In this document: in pieces, positions 47,901-62,900 of the stretch
How the letters are laid out: each line of letters starts with the position of its first letter
How positions within the stretch are numbered: position 1 is the stretch's first letter
Assembly (NCBI GenBank): GCA_944472155.2
Contig: OX235271.1
Location: 102,623,256-102,687,255, forward strand
Direction of reading: 5' to 3'
Origin: Trichobilharzia szidati
Taxonomy: Eukaryota; Platyhelminthes; Trematoda; Strigeidida; Schistosomatidae
Length of the DNA: 64,000 bases
Program-made: the position numbers and the translations under genes
Notes under the pieces: model-generated
The model's input: only the letters and a program-made list of their open reading frames with translations
Databases searched by the model: none
What the model was told of the DNA's origin: nothing

Positions 47901-50900
47901 GAAATTATCAATAGTTGATTTGAGTGGGCCATTCTCGAGGTTTGCCATGAAGCAGTCTGCTAGCAATGGGCCCAGTGGAGATCCCATTGCGATCCCATCT
48001 TGTTGTCTGTAAATAACATCGTTGAATGTGAATTGTACATTAAGTGTACATCTCAGTAGTAGTTCTTTTAAACAAGTCGTCGGTAATCCGATGTTCAGCT
48101 GGTTTTCGTCTATATATTGACAAATGTGACAGACAGTTTCTATGAGTGGAACGTTGGTAAATAGTGACTCAGTGTCAAGAGAGAGCATATTTTTGTTCGT
48201 TACATTGATATCTTGTATATAGTTGACGAATTGAAAGGTGTCACGAAGCGAATAGTGGCACATCTGTTTTCGTACAGGTTCTAAAATATCAGCTAACCAT
48301 TTCGCTATTGAATGGTACGGGGAACCTGACATATCTAAAATTGGACGCAGTGGGAGGTTGGCTTTATGTATCTTTGGTAAGCCGTATAGTCTTGGTATTA
48401 TTGATCCTGTCGGTCGAATCTGATCATAAACTTCATGACTGATTAACTGTTCGGTTTGCATTCTTTTAAGGACATCAGTGAGCTGTTTTTCAATCTGTTC
48501 TGTTTTATTTCTTTCATTGGGTGGTTGCGAGAATTTCGTTTTATCTGACAGTATGTTATTCATTTTCTCTATGTAGTCTTTTCTGTCCATAAGGACTATG
48601 CCAGCTCCTTTATCTGGATGGGTTATTAGAAGTTCTTTGTTGTGTCTCAGTTGATTTAATTCTTCTCTATGCTGCTTTGTTAGGTGGTTGTAGACTTTTG
48701 GTTTTGTATTCAGATATTGATAACAACAATCGATTATTGTTGATTTGAATCGCTGTAGTTCTTGTTCAGAGGTTGGAGTTAAATCATTTGTTTGGGTAAT
48801 TAAGTTTTCAAATTGTACATGAGTATGAAGTCTGTTGGCATTTAGGTTGACGTCACAAAATTTTGGACCCATGGATAGAGCTTCTAACTGCAAGTCGGAT
48901 AAAACAACTGAAGAGTAGTTAAATACGAATTCTGAAGGGTCATCAGGAAACTTTTTGTGTGCTTTGATAGATTTGAGGCTTTTCGTGAGTTGGGATATAG
49001 TAGACTGTGACCGTTTTTCAGTGACTTATTGACGTATTCTGTAAACCTCTGAATTTCACTAGGCAGCAAATCGTGGAGGGCTGGAGACCTTTGTGAAATG
49101 TTGCGTTGCAGTTCTGGAATACGTGCTTTGAGAGAGTCGGCAAGATTCAATGCATCACGTCGAAGAGGTTTTGTGTTGGGATATATGTGATTTCTTCGCA
49201 TTGCTTTCCAAAACCATTTCGGATATTCACGATTAGTGATACAACCACTGGAAAAAGTTATTTTCGCTTACGCTACTGCAAGTTTGACAGAGTACCGTAG
49301 AAACCCATTAAGTTCCATAACTGCCGAACATTAATAGACTGAAGACAAGTGGTTCAAACGGGAATTTTTCAATAAATAAAACAGTAGCAAGGACTTCTCC
49401 ACAGTCAACTTATTAGGCACCCGGTAGATGATAGAGAAGGATTCTTCAGTGCTGGCTTTGTGGCCGGTTTGGACCAGGTGATCTAATATCGGACTTTTGA
49501 TTGTTTCTAGTACACCTTTACTTAGCCATACTGGGAGATGTTCTCGAGCACGAAAAATCAAGTTCCTAGAGCAACGGCCGATATAACTCGCTCCACAAGC
49601 GCAGTTCAACTGATAGATACAATTGGAAGTGGCTAGTGTAGGTACTTCATCTTTCAGTCGAGGAATCATCATCGGTCGTGTAGAGAATAAGGCGTGTAGT
49701 TCGCCAGCATTAAAAGTTCTTTGAACTGATTTTCTTCGTAATTATTTCACTTGATATATCACCCTTGAATCGCAGTCGTATATATAAAGGCTTCTTGATT
49801 ACGTATAGTGAGTATCCTTTTCCACTCCTTGTGACTTATGATTTCCAATTAAACTGTTTTGTTCTCCGTTATTACTATTCCTTTGTCTCACACCTCTGTT
49901 TACTGTCTATATTATGCATTTATTCTACTTTCTTCTCTTGCTTTACGTGCTACATGGATTGTGGCGACTTGAACTGCCGCACATATGTGCAAAGTTCTAT
50001 GTCGAAAACCGACCGACCGACCGAGTATCCTTTTCCGCTTTGTTTGTCATGTGTTTCTTGATAAATTTGTTGGGATAGTTATTTTCAATCAAAGTACCAT
50101 ATACAATACTTAATTCGTCTTCAATTACTTCTGAGCATTTAGCTCTAATTCTGTGGCTGAGGGTCTTTACTAAATTTCTTTTGTACTTGACAGGAACGAA
50201 GCTGTGAAAATGTGTATATTATCCTGTCCAAGTACTTTTTCTATACAAATTTCTTTTTATGCTACCATCTGGTTTTCTTGTAAGTAGGACATCCAGGAAG
50301 GCAATTCTATTATGGGATTCCTCTTCGCACATGAATTTCATAGCTGAATGTACTTCATTGAATTCAGTAATTATTGTGCTCCTATCCGATTCATCACAAA
50401 GAATAAAGGTGTCATCCATATACCGGCAGTAAAATGAGAACTTTCTGATAAGGTTGTTCAAAGGTCCATTTTCTAGTCTACTTAGAAAGAAATTAGCCAA
50501 AATGGTACCCATTGGGGGCCCATCGCCACCCCGTCCACTTGTCTGTAAAGTGTGTCGTCAAATTTGAAGTTTACATTCATGGTATACCTAATTAACAATT
50601 CTTTTAGGATTTCAGTACGGATGCCATTGTTTATCGACTAGTTATCCACGTGTTCATGCACGTAATTAACTGTTTCTACTAGAGGTACATTTGTGAATAA
50701 AGATGTTATGTCCAGAGATATCATGGTTTTTTCCTTGATATTAATATCTTTGATTTTGTCCACGAATTCAAATACATCTTTGACGCTATATTTCACTATC
50801 TTCTCATGCAAAGGTTTGAGAATATTGACTAACCATCTAGCTAGAGCCCGGTAGGGCGAATTTTGCATATCAAGTATCGGTCTTAACGGTACCCCCGATT

Positions 50901-53900
50901 TATGCACTTTAGGTAGGCCATACAATCTTGGCGTATACGTGCCCGTTGGCCTGATTTCTTAATATATATATATAAAGTGGGGATGGATCGGACAAACACT
51001 GAGGAGAGCGTTGAATGACATCGTGCTCCAAGCCCTCGAGTGGAACATGAATTGGTGACGACGACTTGGGCATCTGTCCGAGGTTGATATGAAGGAGATC
51101 GTGTGAAGAGATGAGAGGCTATGAGCAAATGAGGGGCCAGCTAGGGAGGACCACAGAGAATAGGACTAGGTGATGTGCTATTGAAGCCCTATGTTCTACT
51201 CGGAATCTAAGGGAACAATAATAATACAATAAAATGCAGATTTTTGAGTTTTGTAATATACTTTTGTACAGAAGTGTACCTGCATCTACCTGCGTATCTT
51301 TCTAATGTTAACTAAAACCAGTTCCTAATGTTATCACTGATTCAAATTGATCGACTGACTGATCAAATTAGAAGTTCACATAAAGGCACACTAATTCTAG
51401 TTGATATACTTCAAATAAGTATATAAAAAAGAGAAAAGAAATGCGATTATAATACTGCGATGGATTAATATGTTAAGGAAGAGAGAATAATTTAATGAAG
51501 ATTAGTCAACATATTCTTTCACCTATCGTTAAAACACTCACTGTATCGTATAACTTAAAGATGGATATTCTCGTCCGCATATAAGAATAGTCTGTAGAAG
51601 TCTTCAGTGTTTTATTGTATTGTAGTGTTAGGACGCTCGCCAACCATGCACATGGTCCGGGGTTCGATCCCCGGCCGACGCGCTCCTTTACCTCGCTAAG
51701 CCAGAAATAACGCTGGTAAAGAGGAAAGGTTGGGCATGAGGCTAGCAACCTCATCCTGTAAAATAAGCACTGCTACAGAAACTTGAAGCCACTAGCTTGA
51801 AACCCTATGTTCCACTGGGGAACGTGAAGGAAATAAAAAAAAAGAAAAAAAAAGTGTTAAGAATAATCAGCTAAAAACCTGGGGTCATATAAGAAGAATC
51901 TATTGTCGTTTTGGTAGAGTTCCAAACTTCTCTATGGCGTAGAAATATTCAAACAGTTGATAATCAATTACATTAAAAATACGTAAATCTAACAAAATGA
52001 AACTATAAACTGCAATGCCTAACAACAAAAAGTGACAGTAAATAACTTACTATTTAACATATAGTAAATTTCCATGGCTAATATGCAAGACTTGTGTTTC
52101 TTTTCTAAAAAATTTTTCAGCTCCCATTGTCGTTGCAGTGAATAAAGTTGACAAACATGAAGCTAACCTAGTAAGTATATTGATTTTCTGATGCTCATTG
52201 AGTTGTATGAGGATAAAAAATTTCCAAATTGGTTTCATTTTCAATCGTAGTTTTTTTTTCAATTTTAGAAATGAAACTGTAACGCTTTTTGTGTTGGTTT
52301 CTAATGTAGTGCTCATTTTTATGCGCCTTGTATCTTGAATGTCAGTAGTATAATTGTAGCACGCTGTTTTTTTCCTTCACGTTCCCCAGTGGAAAATAGG
52401 GTTTCAAGCTAGTGGCTTCAAGTTTCTGTAGCAGTGCTTATTTTACAGGATGAGGTTGCTAGCCTCATGCCCAACCTTTTCTCTTCACCAGCATTATTTC
52501 TGGCTTAGCGAGGTAAAGGAGTGCGTCTGTGGCTGGGGATCGAACCCCGGACCATGTGCATGGTTGGCGAGCGTCCTAACCGCTATACCACCGACACACG
52601 CTGTAGTAATTCATTATTCGAATAAGTGTTTGACTCTCTAGATATCTTAATTTTTACTCTTAAACCTTTTATCACTAGAATAAGTGACGTTATCATGCGT
52701 AAAGCAATCTGATGTATGTAAATTGATCTAAATGGATCTCCCAATTCCCTGAATTTTTGTTTTGTAATTGAGTTCTGAACTCGAATCTGAATCAATCGTC
52801 AAAGATTGAGTACTTACTCTAATAAGCTATATATATATCTTATTGTATGTGCTTTTTCATGAAAGGATAAGGTGGTTCAAGGATTAGCCACCTATGAGGT
52901 ACTAACTGAACAATTAGGAGGAGATGTACAAGCTGTTCCAATATCAGCGTTGAAAAGAATAAATCTTTCCGGTTTATTGGAAGCTATTATTCTTCAAGCT
53001 GAAATAATGCAATTAAAAGCAGATCATAGTGGACCAGCTGAAGGAGTTGTTTTGGAATCAGAAACTCTGCATGGAATTGGGTAGGTATACATAATTTTTT
53101 TTTTACTTATGGTGGTTATTTATTTCATTCAATTTCACTCTTTTCTGTATTACTAAATCGTGAGAACAAACAAATTATTTTTAAAAAAAACAGACAGGAA
53201 GGATCTTTTGCACTAAATGGAAATCGAAGTCTTTTTTTCCAACTCCATATGAGTGTATGTGTACGCATGTACTGGACATCCGTAGTTTCCAAATCTGTGG
53301 CTACGATGTCATAATGGTTTACGAGTTAGAGTAAAACTCACTTCTAAATCGTCTGCATCAGCGTGTCTACCGAATAAAACTTTGCTTTATGCACATCTCA
53401 GTTAATTTATAACATAATGTTACTGCCTAAAGAGCTAGTGATAGTTAAGTAGATAATAATGTTATCTACGTTTATAATATCTAAAAAGCAACCTACCTGA
53501 ACAAAATCCAGTATTAAGTAATAGTTTTCGAAACGTGTATATTAAAATAGGACCGATGATTATGAAGAGGTAATCAAAACAAGGAATACGTTTCTTAGTT
53601 CAACCCATTTGTTGTATCCTGTCAGTCTTAAAGCTCTCTCTTTTTGTATTATATTTCTTTGTGATGCGCATTTCTTGTTAATCATGTTGTATCAAGGCAG
53701 TTGTTTTGCATTTGTTTTAAAGCGTAACTTTTCCTATTTGATATGTATATTGCAAGGGAATAGTGTGAATCATTTCACAACACCGACCGCAATTCATTTA
53801 GTCCTTTTACAATCAGTGGTATATTTAATGAGTAAAAGCATGATTGCGTCGGTGGCACAGCGGTTAGGACGCTCGCTGACCATGTACACGGTTCGGGTTT

Positions 53901-56900
53901 CGATTTCTGGCCGGCGGACTCCTTTACTTCGCTAAGCCAGTAATAAGATTAGTAAAGAGGGAAGATTGGGCATGAGGCTAGCAACCCCATTCCGTAAAAG
54001 TAAACAGCACCGAAACTACAAGCTTCTAGCTAGAAACCCTGTGTTCCACTGGGAACGGAAAGGAATAGATAAAAAAAAACATAAATATAATGATAAAAGC
54101 ATGATTGTTCGTTGGTTAGAGTGTGAATTCTACCCAACTGTCTACTTTTTATTTTGATACACGCGTTAAGTTAGGAAAGGCAGACTTAAAAAAGTCAACA
54201 TATGTAAGTTAAGTCATGAAAAATCACTCCAGTGGGGATGTAGACCAATTATTTGTTAGGGTCAACTGAGTGAGATGTGTGCTGCTTAGAAATCTTCAGC
54301 AAAAGACAAAACCTTATTATATCATTTACTTTTGAATTTTCGAAGAGTTTATCTTGTGAGCGTTTCTAATTGTGGTCTAATCAGTTCTCATGCGTGTTCG
54401 GTCCTTTTATATATTCCTTCTTTCTGTTGATTTATTGGTGTGGTGTTTTGAACAGTAGTAATTCAGACCGATATACCTTTGTGTTCTGGGTTTTGAGGCC
54501 TTATTCTGATTTCCTCACTTTATTCAATACTGACTCCGATTCTCGGTTTTTCATCGTTAGTTCAAGCATGCACACGCTACACTCTACAAAATTTATTAGA
54601 TTATAAGTCACAAAGATGCAGGGACTCATCATTTATTGTAATATGTCGAAATCTGTTTTCACTTCGTCACTCTGCTTTTGCATTTACAACGTATCTTACA
54701 ATCATCCTTCCTAATTATTTTCATGACTTAATCTTTTTTGTTTGATGACTCTTATATTTCTGAAGTAACCAAAATGATTTAATTCCTAATCACTTTATTG
54801 ATTTCTAGCAAAACTGCTATTTGCTTGGTTACTCGAGGTACGCTACGTAAGTCACCAAAAAGTGGCCCTCTTATTGCTGGTGAATCAGTTTGCAGCCCAC
54901 GGATTTTACTAGACGATACAGGCAAATCTGTGGATTCAGTTAGTCCAGGCTTTGTAGCACGGCTTGCAGGCTGGAAAGACCTACCATCTCCAGGAGATCT
55001 AATACTAGAAATGGAATCAATGGTAAGTATTCTCTATATGTAAGACATTCTTAATACGATCGACAATCATTGGTCAACGTTCCAACTTATTCTGTTAACA
55101 GTGTGTTGAATTTTGGTATAGTATGTATCAGTTCTGTTTTGTTTCTGAAGTTGACTTTCTGTACAGTTATTCAAATCAGGGGTATTTTATGGATAATACT
55201 TTAAACTGAACTACAATGAAGCTAATTGTTTAAACATCTACTAAGGTTGAATGTCATAATAATAGTTCTGAAATAATAAAGAAGATTTGTAGCTCAGGTG
55301 GATGATTTGCAATTAATAGTGTTCTCTGAGCTGGTTGGTTTGGTTGCAGAGCTTCCGTCGTCCTTCTGGACAACATCTTTATGCTAAATATTGCGCTGAA
55401 GATGTTGTCCAGAAGGACGACGAAAGCTCCGCAACCAAACCAACCAGCTCCGAGAACACCATTAATTGCAAATAATAATAGTTCTATAAATTGATTTTCC
55501 AATGCATTATCTGTTTTTATAACTGTTAATGTACAGCAACTGCCCAGAGTATTTCTAAGGTTTTCATTCCAAAGTTTTATTGTATCATTTTAGACAAGAG
55601 CAAATGAAGTTCAACACTATCGTAGACGTATTAAAATGCTGAACAAAGCTAAAGAAGACAGAAATGAATATGAACAGCGAATGAGTTCTTATCGAGAATT
55701 TCGTGATGAATTCACACAAAAACGATTAAGCACTCCTCGTAACCAGTGGAAAAAATTACGGGTATGTTTATCATCTGTTCCTGTACAACCATAATAAGTT
55801 GTTTTACCAGAGCTGAGATTTCTACTCATACGTGCTATTTGCTTGTATTTAATCTAGAAATATTAAATCATATACGTAAATATAAGAGTTGGTTTTTAAT
55901 GGAGTTTATATGTAAATTATTGTATCTTAATATAGTAAAGATCCGGATTTTCAACTCCAATGTGAAGTCAGTGCTACTATACGGATCAGAGACTTGGCGC
56001 GTCATAAAGAGCACATCAAACAAACTACAGACCTTCATTAACAGTTGTCTTCGCTCAATACTCAAGATCAGATGGCCAGAAAAGATCAGCAACAGGGATC
56101 TTTGGGAACGAACCAACTCAGCAGGAACCGATTGTGAAACAAATAGGCAGGAAGAAATGGAGATGGATTGGCTGGCCATACTCTGAGGAAACCATCAAGT
56201 GAAATCACTAGACAAGCCCTTGAGTGGAACCCGAAAGGGAAGCGGCGAGTTGGTCGTCAGTGCAAGGGTGACTTGGAGGAGGTCATGTGAAGAGGAGATA
56301 ATAACGTGTGGGCAGACTTGGAGCCAGGTGAAGACTCTAGCAGAGAACCGAACGCAATGGAGACGCACGGCTGAAGCTCCATATTCCTCTAGGAATTAAA
56401 GGAAACAATAATAATAATATAGTAAATTCTAGAGTTTGTTAGTGTAACTGTGTAGTTATGGTTAAGAAAATGGTATTTACATGTATCTTTTTGCATGCCT
56501 CAGAAATAATTACCACAGGGATGGACTACTTCTTGTGTGAGGAATTCTCACTATGCTACTATCCTAATTTTTCAATAGGACCACAAGACAACTAATCCTG
56601 ATTTCAAACAAATGAAATAATAATATAACGGTAGAGGACAAGACACTTGGTGAAGGAATGTTCATGCGAAATTTGGTATCGCTATATAGGGAAGTTATGT
56701 ACACCTTATCTCCAAATCGTCATTTACACAGATATTCCGTGTTGCACTACTTCTACCCTTCGTGTTGTGCTTGTTTTTGTTGTCTTCTTTTCGTGTCTCC
56801 CATGTTTTTCTGCAACATTGAATCATTTGCTCTGTTTGACGTGAAATCTATCTCTCCCCTATTTGATATTTCAATGAAGATGAGTGTTCCTTTATGTACT

Positions 56901-59900
56901 ACTGACAAATCTCGTCAGTAGCACACTCCGCAACACTTTTTGCAGACGGATTTTGTTTTCCAAGTGAACAACACTTAATCTGTCGAACACTTGTTTATGT
57001 AATTTGAAGAAACCTGAATTCGTTAAACAGTCTAATTAATTTACTTTATGTAATCACAATTGTTACACAACATGTGATCAAGTATGCAACTAGTGTATAG
57101 AAGAAAGTAACTATAAACATCACTTCGCCCAAAAGTATCAATGGATGCTAAAACCCTGAGCTCTTTGTCGTTCTATAAATTACTAAATGTACACAACAGT
57201 AATTACAGCTCTAATTTTTTTTAAATATTCTTTTAAGTTTAATATTTGTTATTTATTTATTCATGTAGTACGAAATTATTGCAAGTGAAATGAAAATATT
57301 ACCTATTGATTCTTTTATAAATTCATTCAGGAAGAACATAATCGAATTGAATTTAATCCTTGGGAGAAAAATCATGATCAGATTTCACTGCCTTTAGTAA
57401 TTAAAAGTGATGTACAAGGAAGTTTAGAAGCCATTAAAACACTTCTTTCTACATGTCCATCAGATCAGTGTCGAATAGAATATTGTCTTACTGGTATTGG
57501 TCCTTTAACAGAATCTGAAGTAGAATCTGCAGCTGCTGTTAACGGTGAGTATACGGAAGTCATCAAATTTATCATTATCTGACAGACATGAACTCGTTAC
57601 AGGGTTTAAGGCTTTAAAACAAAATCTTTGTCATTGAACTTATATTCTCTAGCCAGTATTTGTATAATTTTAATTGTCAAAATGTTAATCAACCCACTGA
57701 ATGTCATGAATTCATTAGTTTTTGTTTGATTTTCGAAATCGACGGGAAAATCTAGATGGAATTAAATAATAAATAAGACTCGTTGCACAAGAGGTGGCTT
57801 TCGTGGCCCAAGTGGTCCAGTGGATAACGCTTTGGCGTTTGAAACTGTGGGCACTGGGTCCGAGCCTCGATGGGAACACCATCACTCAATGGGGAATGCA
57901 GGTACATCTGAATGACGAGTCACAAACAGGACGAAATACGCATCCTGGATTCCACTGCTAGTTCCCATCCACTAATTAACATCATGTTGTGCTTTTAGTT
58001 TATAATTACTTACCATTACGCGAATTTTATAGTCGGATAGTGATCAGTAAAAATGGAATACATTATGCCTTTACAATTTATTTTGACATAAAAGTTATGA
58101 AACTGAAAAAGAAGCTTTATTAACAAGTAAAAGGAATGTATTTTGAAGTAATAACGAGTAATACTCAACACTGATGACCTCTTTAATGAATTCTCGGTGG
58201 ATGTAGGGGGATAACATCCAAAGTTGTAATATAATTATTGCACTGTTGTTGTATATTAACAAGATATTACTGAGTCAAAAAGTTGGAAGAGATTTTTGGG
58301 AATCCAGTGTTTATTTTTTCAAAGCCAAACATTTTTATTCGGCGTCTTATAAGTGTATCCATTGGTCGTTTATACTCGCTGTAATCTCGATAATTGAGTT
58401 TGAGACTAGCTAGATTTCATATTTTGCAGCAGTAGATAGTAAAAACAAGTTGATTATCTCAACCTGTTCTAGACTTGTAGTAACTTGGTGGTTCTGCACT
58501 CGGTCACCTTGGTTTGTGCGATTAAGGAGACACAAACTAGGGCGAAACAGATATTCTGTGCTCATATGTTTTCAGTGTGTCTGTCAACTGACGTCGGTTT
58601 GTTTACAAATACAACTCATAATATTCCCTTAATATTTACTAAAGTTATTATTTTCAGTATTATTCTCCTGAGTTAAGCATAATGCAGTACAGTGTAATAT
58701 GCCTAATTAGACTAAAGCGCAGTTTCGGATTAGGTGTTTACTTTGATTGGACACTAGTAACTAATATGATGTGTCTAGTCCTTTCTTTGGTGCAGACTGA
58801 ATTATATCAGTCAAGTTTGCAGTGTGGCCACCATTCTAGGTAGTTCGCCATCATGGTGCACATTGATTTGATGATATTAGATGGTTGGAGGCAATCGGCA
58901 GTGGTAACGTCTCTTACTGGAGCACTGGGTGACGCAGGTTTGAATTTTAGAAGGTAAATGAGTTCCTTCAAGGTTACAGATACGCCTTGCTGACTGGTGA
59001 GAGCCAACTAGCGCGAAATCTAGATCCAAGGCTTCTGCCGATTGCCTCCAACCATCTAATATCATCGGCACATGTCAAGTGATCCACAACGGAAAACTCA
59101 GCGAGGCGTTTGAAGTAAACACAGGAGTCAGACAAGGGTGCTTATTATCACCAATGATATTCCTAATTGTGGTGGACTGGATTATGAGTCAGACAGTGGG
59201 AAACGAGAAGACAGGGATATCCTGGACCGACGTGAAGGACCTAGAAGACCTGGATTTCGCAGATGATTTATGTTTAATGTCACACAAAATCGAAGACTTA
59301 CAAGCGTAAACCGACAAACTGGTCGAAGAAGCAGCCAGAGAAGACAGGACTCCAGGTGAACATAGACAAGACGGAGGTTATGAAAATAACCAACCAACAA
59401 CAACAACAGCATCATCAACATCCAGCGCCAATCACCATCAACGGGAGGGATTTGAAAGAGGTTACTTCATTCACTTATCCAGGGCGCATTGTGTCAGCTA
59501 CAGGAGGAACGGACGAGGATGTCAAATCGAGAATTGGGAAGGCGAGAAACACATTCATCAACCTGAAACCAATCTGGAAATCTTCGTCACTTAGCATCAA
59601 CAGCAAAATTCGGATTTTCAATACAAATGTCAAGTCAGTTCTTCTATACGGATCACAAATTTGGCGGGTCACAAAGAATATTTCCAACAGGTTACAGACC
59701 TTTATCAACAGCTATCTTCATTCTATACTGAAGATCAGATGGACGAAAGAATCACCAACAAGAAACTATGGGAACAAACAAAACAGGAACCAATCGCCCA
59801 ACAAATATGCAGGAGAAAGTGGAGATGGATTGGACACTCGCTGAGGAGGCCGCTGGGTGACATCGCGCGTCAGGCCAGTGCTCGAGTGAAACCCGAAAGG

Positions 59901-62900
59901 GAAGCGGTGAGTGGGATGTCCAAGGGTGATATGGAGGAGATCGTGTGAAGAAGAGTTGAAACAGTAAGGACTAACATGTATGCAGGTGAAAAGTACAACA
60001 GAAGACAGAAGCAAGTGGAGACGTGCAGTTGAAGCCCTATGTTCCACTAGGAACCCAACAGAACAATAATGATAAATAATAATCTAATATCATCGAATTA
60101 GGTGTTTATTAAATTGTGCAAACACTGAACAGTGGACAGAGCCCTTTTGGTAATCACATAAGATGCAAATGGCAATGAATCATTTGATAACATGACATAT
60201 TTTATGTTATAAGCAGCACCATAAAGTAAGACTTAATTTCTTTAAACATGTTAGCGACTTGTTTATCTGGATTATCTTGTATGCTAGAATTATAATGAAC
60301 ATCGAATATGTACTAGTTATTGATTTTATTAAGTTAAACTAAACTATATGGTTCATAGCTTCAAGTGTAATGATTAATTACTTTATAATTTCAGCAACTG
60401 TCCTACTATTCAACATTCATGCTCTGCAGGAAGCAACGAGTAAAGCTCAACAAAAAAATATCGAAATTAAAGAATTCAATATTATTTATCGATTGGCAGA
60501 AGAAGTTCGTGAATTAGTGAGTAAACGACTTCCATCAATATCAACAGAGAAAATAATTGGTTAGTTAATTTATTTACTGCACAATATCTACGTGATAAAT
60601 ATATTCATAAACTTATCAGCTATACAGAGATTTGTCTTTTAGACCAAACTAAAGCTTTTTTTAAAAAGAAATGAATACTGACACTAGTCGTCCAGATGTT
60701 CAAAAATCGATACTCAAAACCTTGCAGAACTAATTAGACCTCTGCCCTGTAAAAATGGATATGTATGAAGTTTTATCGTTCTTCGAAGGGACTATGAAAT
60801 ATAACATTATTCACATGTGCTGAAATTCGTACATTTATAAATAACTAAGTTTAGGTGAAGGAAACCACATCTTATCACATTAAATTTGAAATTTTAAGAC
60901 CTTTCACCTAATAAAGAAACCAGGCAAAAGCTATCAAATCCAACATAGTAACGCAGAAAGCATCTGAAATAATAAACAGCATTTTTATATCCAATCTAGT
61001 GTACATATAAACTACATTCATCAATTCTCGGGGTTACCTCCAAGGCTTCCTTAACAACTTTAACCGTGAGTTTTGAGCATGCATAGTTCAGTCAAGCAAG
61101 TAGGACAGGTTTATAAAGTCATTGTATCGTGCTTTTAGCAATAAGTTATGTTGGGACGGATAAGCTTCTTTGTTTGCCGTAAAGTCATGACTTATGCATG
61201 AACTAACAGGATAACCAGACTGGACATTTTTTGATTGGTTTATTTATGGCTTTAATTCCTGAGGCTTTGTAAATATGATATACCATGTATTTTGTCTAGT
61301 GAACGTAGTCGTTGTTGGTTTGTCGTTTTCCTCAGTCTGACTTTTGTGTCTATCTCAGTGTGGGCGATATTTTCAGATGATCAGTTGTATATAGTGTCGT
61401 GTTCTGGAGGCGCATTCTCGTCAACTTAGACGAACCCACTAACACTTCGTCGTAACAAGTGACTGCCTCACATGTCATATGTGGTTGACGTACTTTATCA
61501 CACTTTCATACATTAAGATTATTTGTTGCTTTTAAGTAAAGATTCAGAATTAAGGATGCTTAGTCTATGTCTCCATTGAAACAGATGCTGAATCCTTCGG
61601 TAGCATATCAACCTTCCAACATAAAAATTAATCTTGATGATATCAGATGGCTAGAGGTAATCGACAGGAAGCCTTGCTTGACTTAGGTTTCGTGCTAGTT
61701 GGCACTCGTCAGCAAGGCGTATCTGCAACCTTGATATTTAAAAGGATATTATCAAAATGGTCTATAAACTGTTGTTTTCATAGTGAATCTGCTAAGAAAT
61801 AGTTTCATCACAGTGTTACATATTTTAATTCTGAAGTAATTATAACCAATTCTATAAACTTTTGTGTTTAATTTAGGTGAAGCAGAAATTTTGCAACTGT
61901 TTACTATTAAAGAAGCTAAAAGTGCTGTGAAATCTGGCCGCCTACCAGTCGCTGGATGCAGATGCATCAAAGGCAATATTGTAGCTAATATCAATAAAGT
62001 TGGACCTTTCCTCATGGATTTAGGTAAGGTGATATATATATATATACATGTAAACTTTTGGTTGTTTCCCAGTTGTAATCCCAATTTTTCTTTTATTGAT
62101 ATCTGACTACATTTTATTAATTTAATCCTTATCAAAGTAATACACTGAATATTTATTATTTCTACACATGAATAAACATTTTATCGAAATTCTGCTCCTA
62201 TAACACAATAGCTTTATGATATGTGAATTGTCTTAATTGCAGTACATATGAAGCGTGCGGGAAGTACCTTCGTTATGCACAATAGCAGAATGATTGTAAA
62301 CGCGACATTATGCCGTTGCGATATTTTAATGAGTACCTTAAAAATTATATCCGTACAGATTACTTTTCAATATGATTGTTCTTTGTCTCTTTTATGATAA
62401 AGTTTAAGTAAACCTTCCTCGATGGGCAATGTTAGCTGACTGACATAGGGTCAGGTTGGAAAAGTTAGCTAGTGGTGGTCAAACCTAAACATGGCTTCAT
62501 CAGTCAATGAAATCCGCCACAGTTAGTTTAAGTCAGCCACTTGGGATGGTGTAGAATTCCTGGTTGGGGTCCTCGGGATGGTAAGAACCGATGACTGGAG
62601 ACAATTGGTGATATGGCTCAAATCGTTCTCAAAAGCACAGATGCATTCACTCTTTGTGATTTATGATATCCCATAGAATTCTATCGTTCTTCAATATTAC
62701 TATCCTTTTTGCCTCATATTTCCGTTTGTTTTCTTTTTTCTCTTGGAGGGAGAGTGGCAAGTCGAACTTCTGTACATCTGTGCAAAGTTCTACGTTGAAA
62801 CCAGTCAGCCAGTCAAACCTGCATCAATAAAAGAGCAATAAGGTTACCTTAAAACCACTATCGTTTACCTACTTCATGTCATAGTCATATAGTTCAATGA

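Noticed and set aside
53041..53092. alternative donor GTATAC at 53085 for MTIF2 exon 6
   Set aside because: It would include an in-frame TAG; the donor after 53080 keeps the frame and restores GIGKTAICLV.
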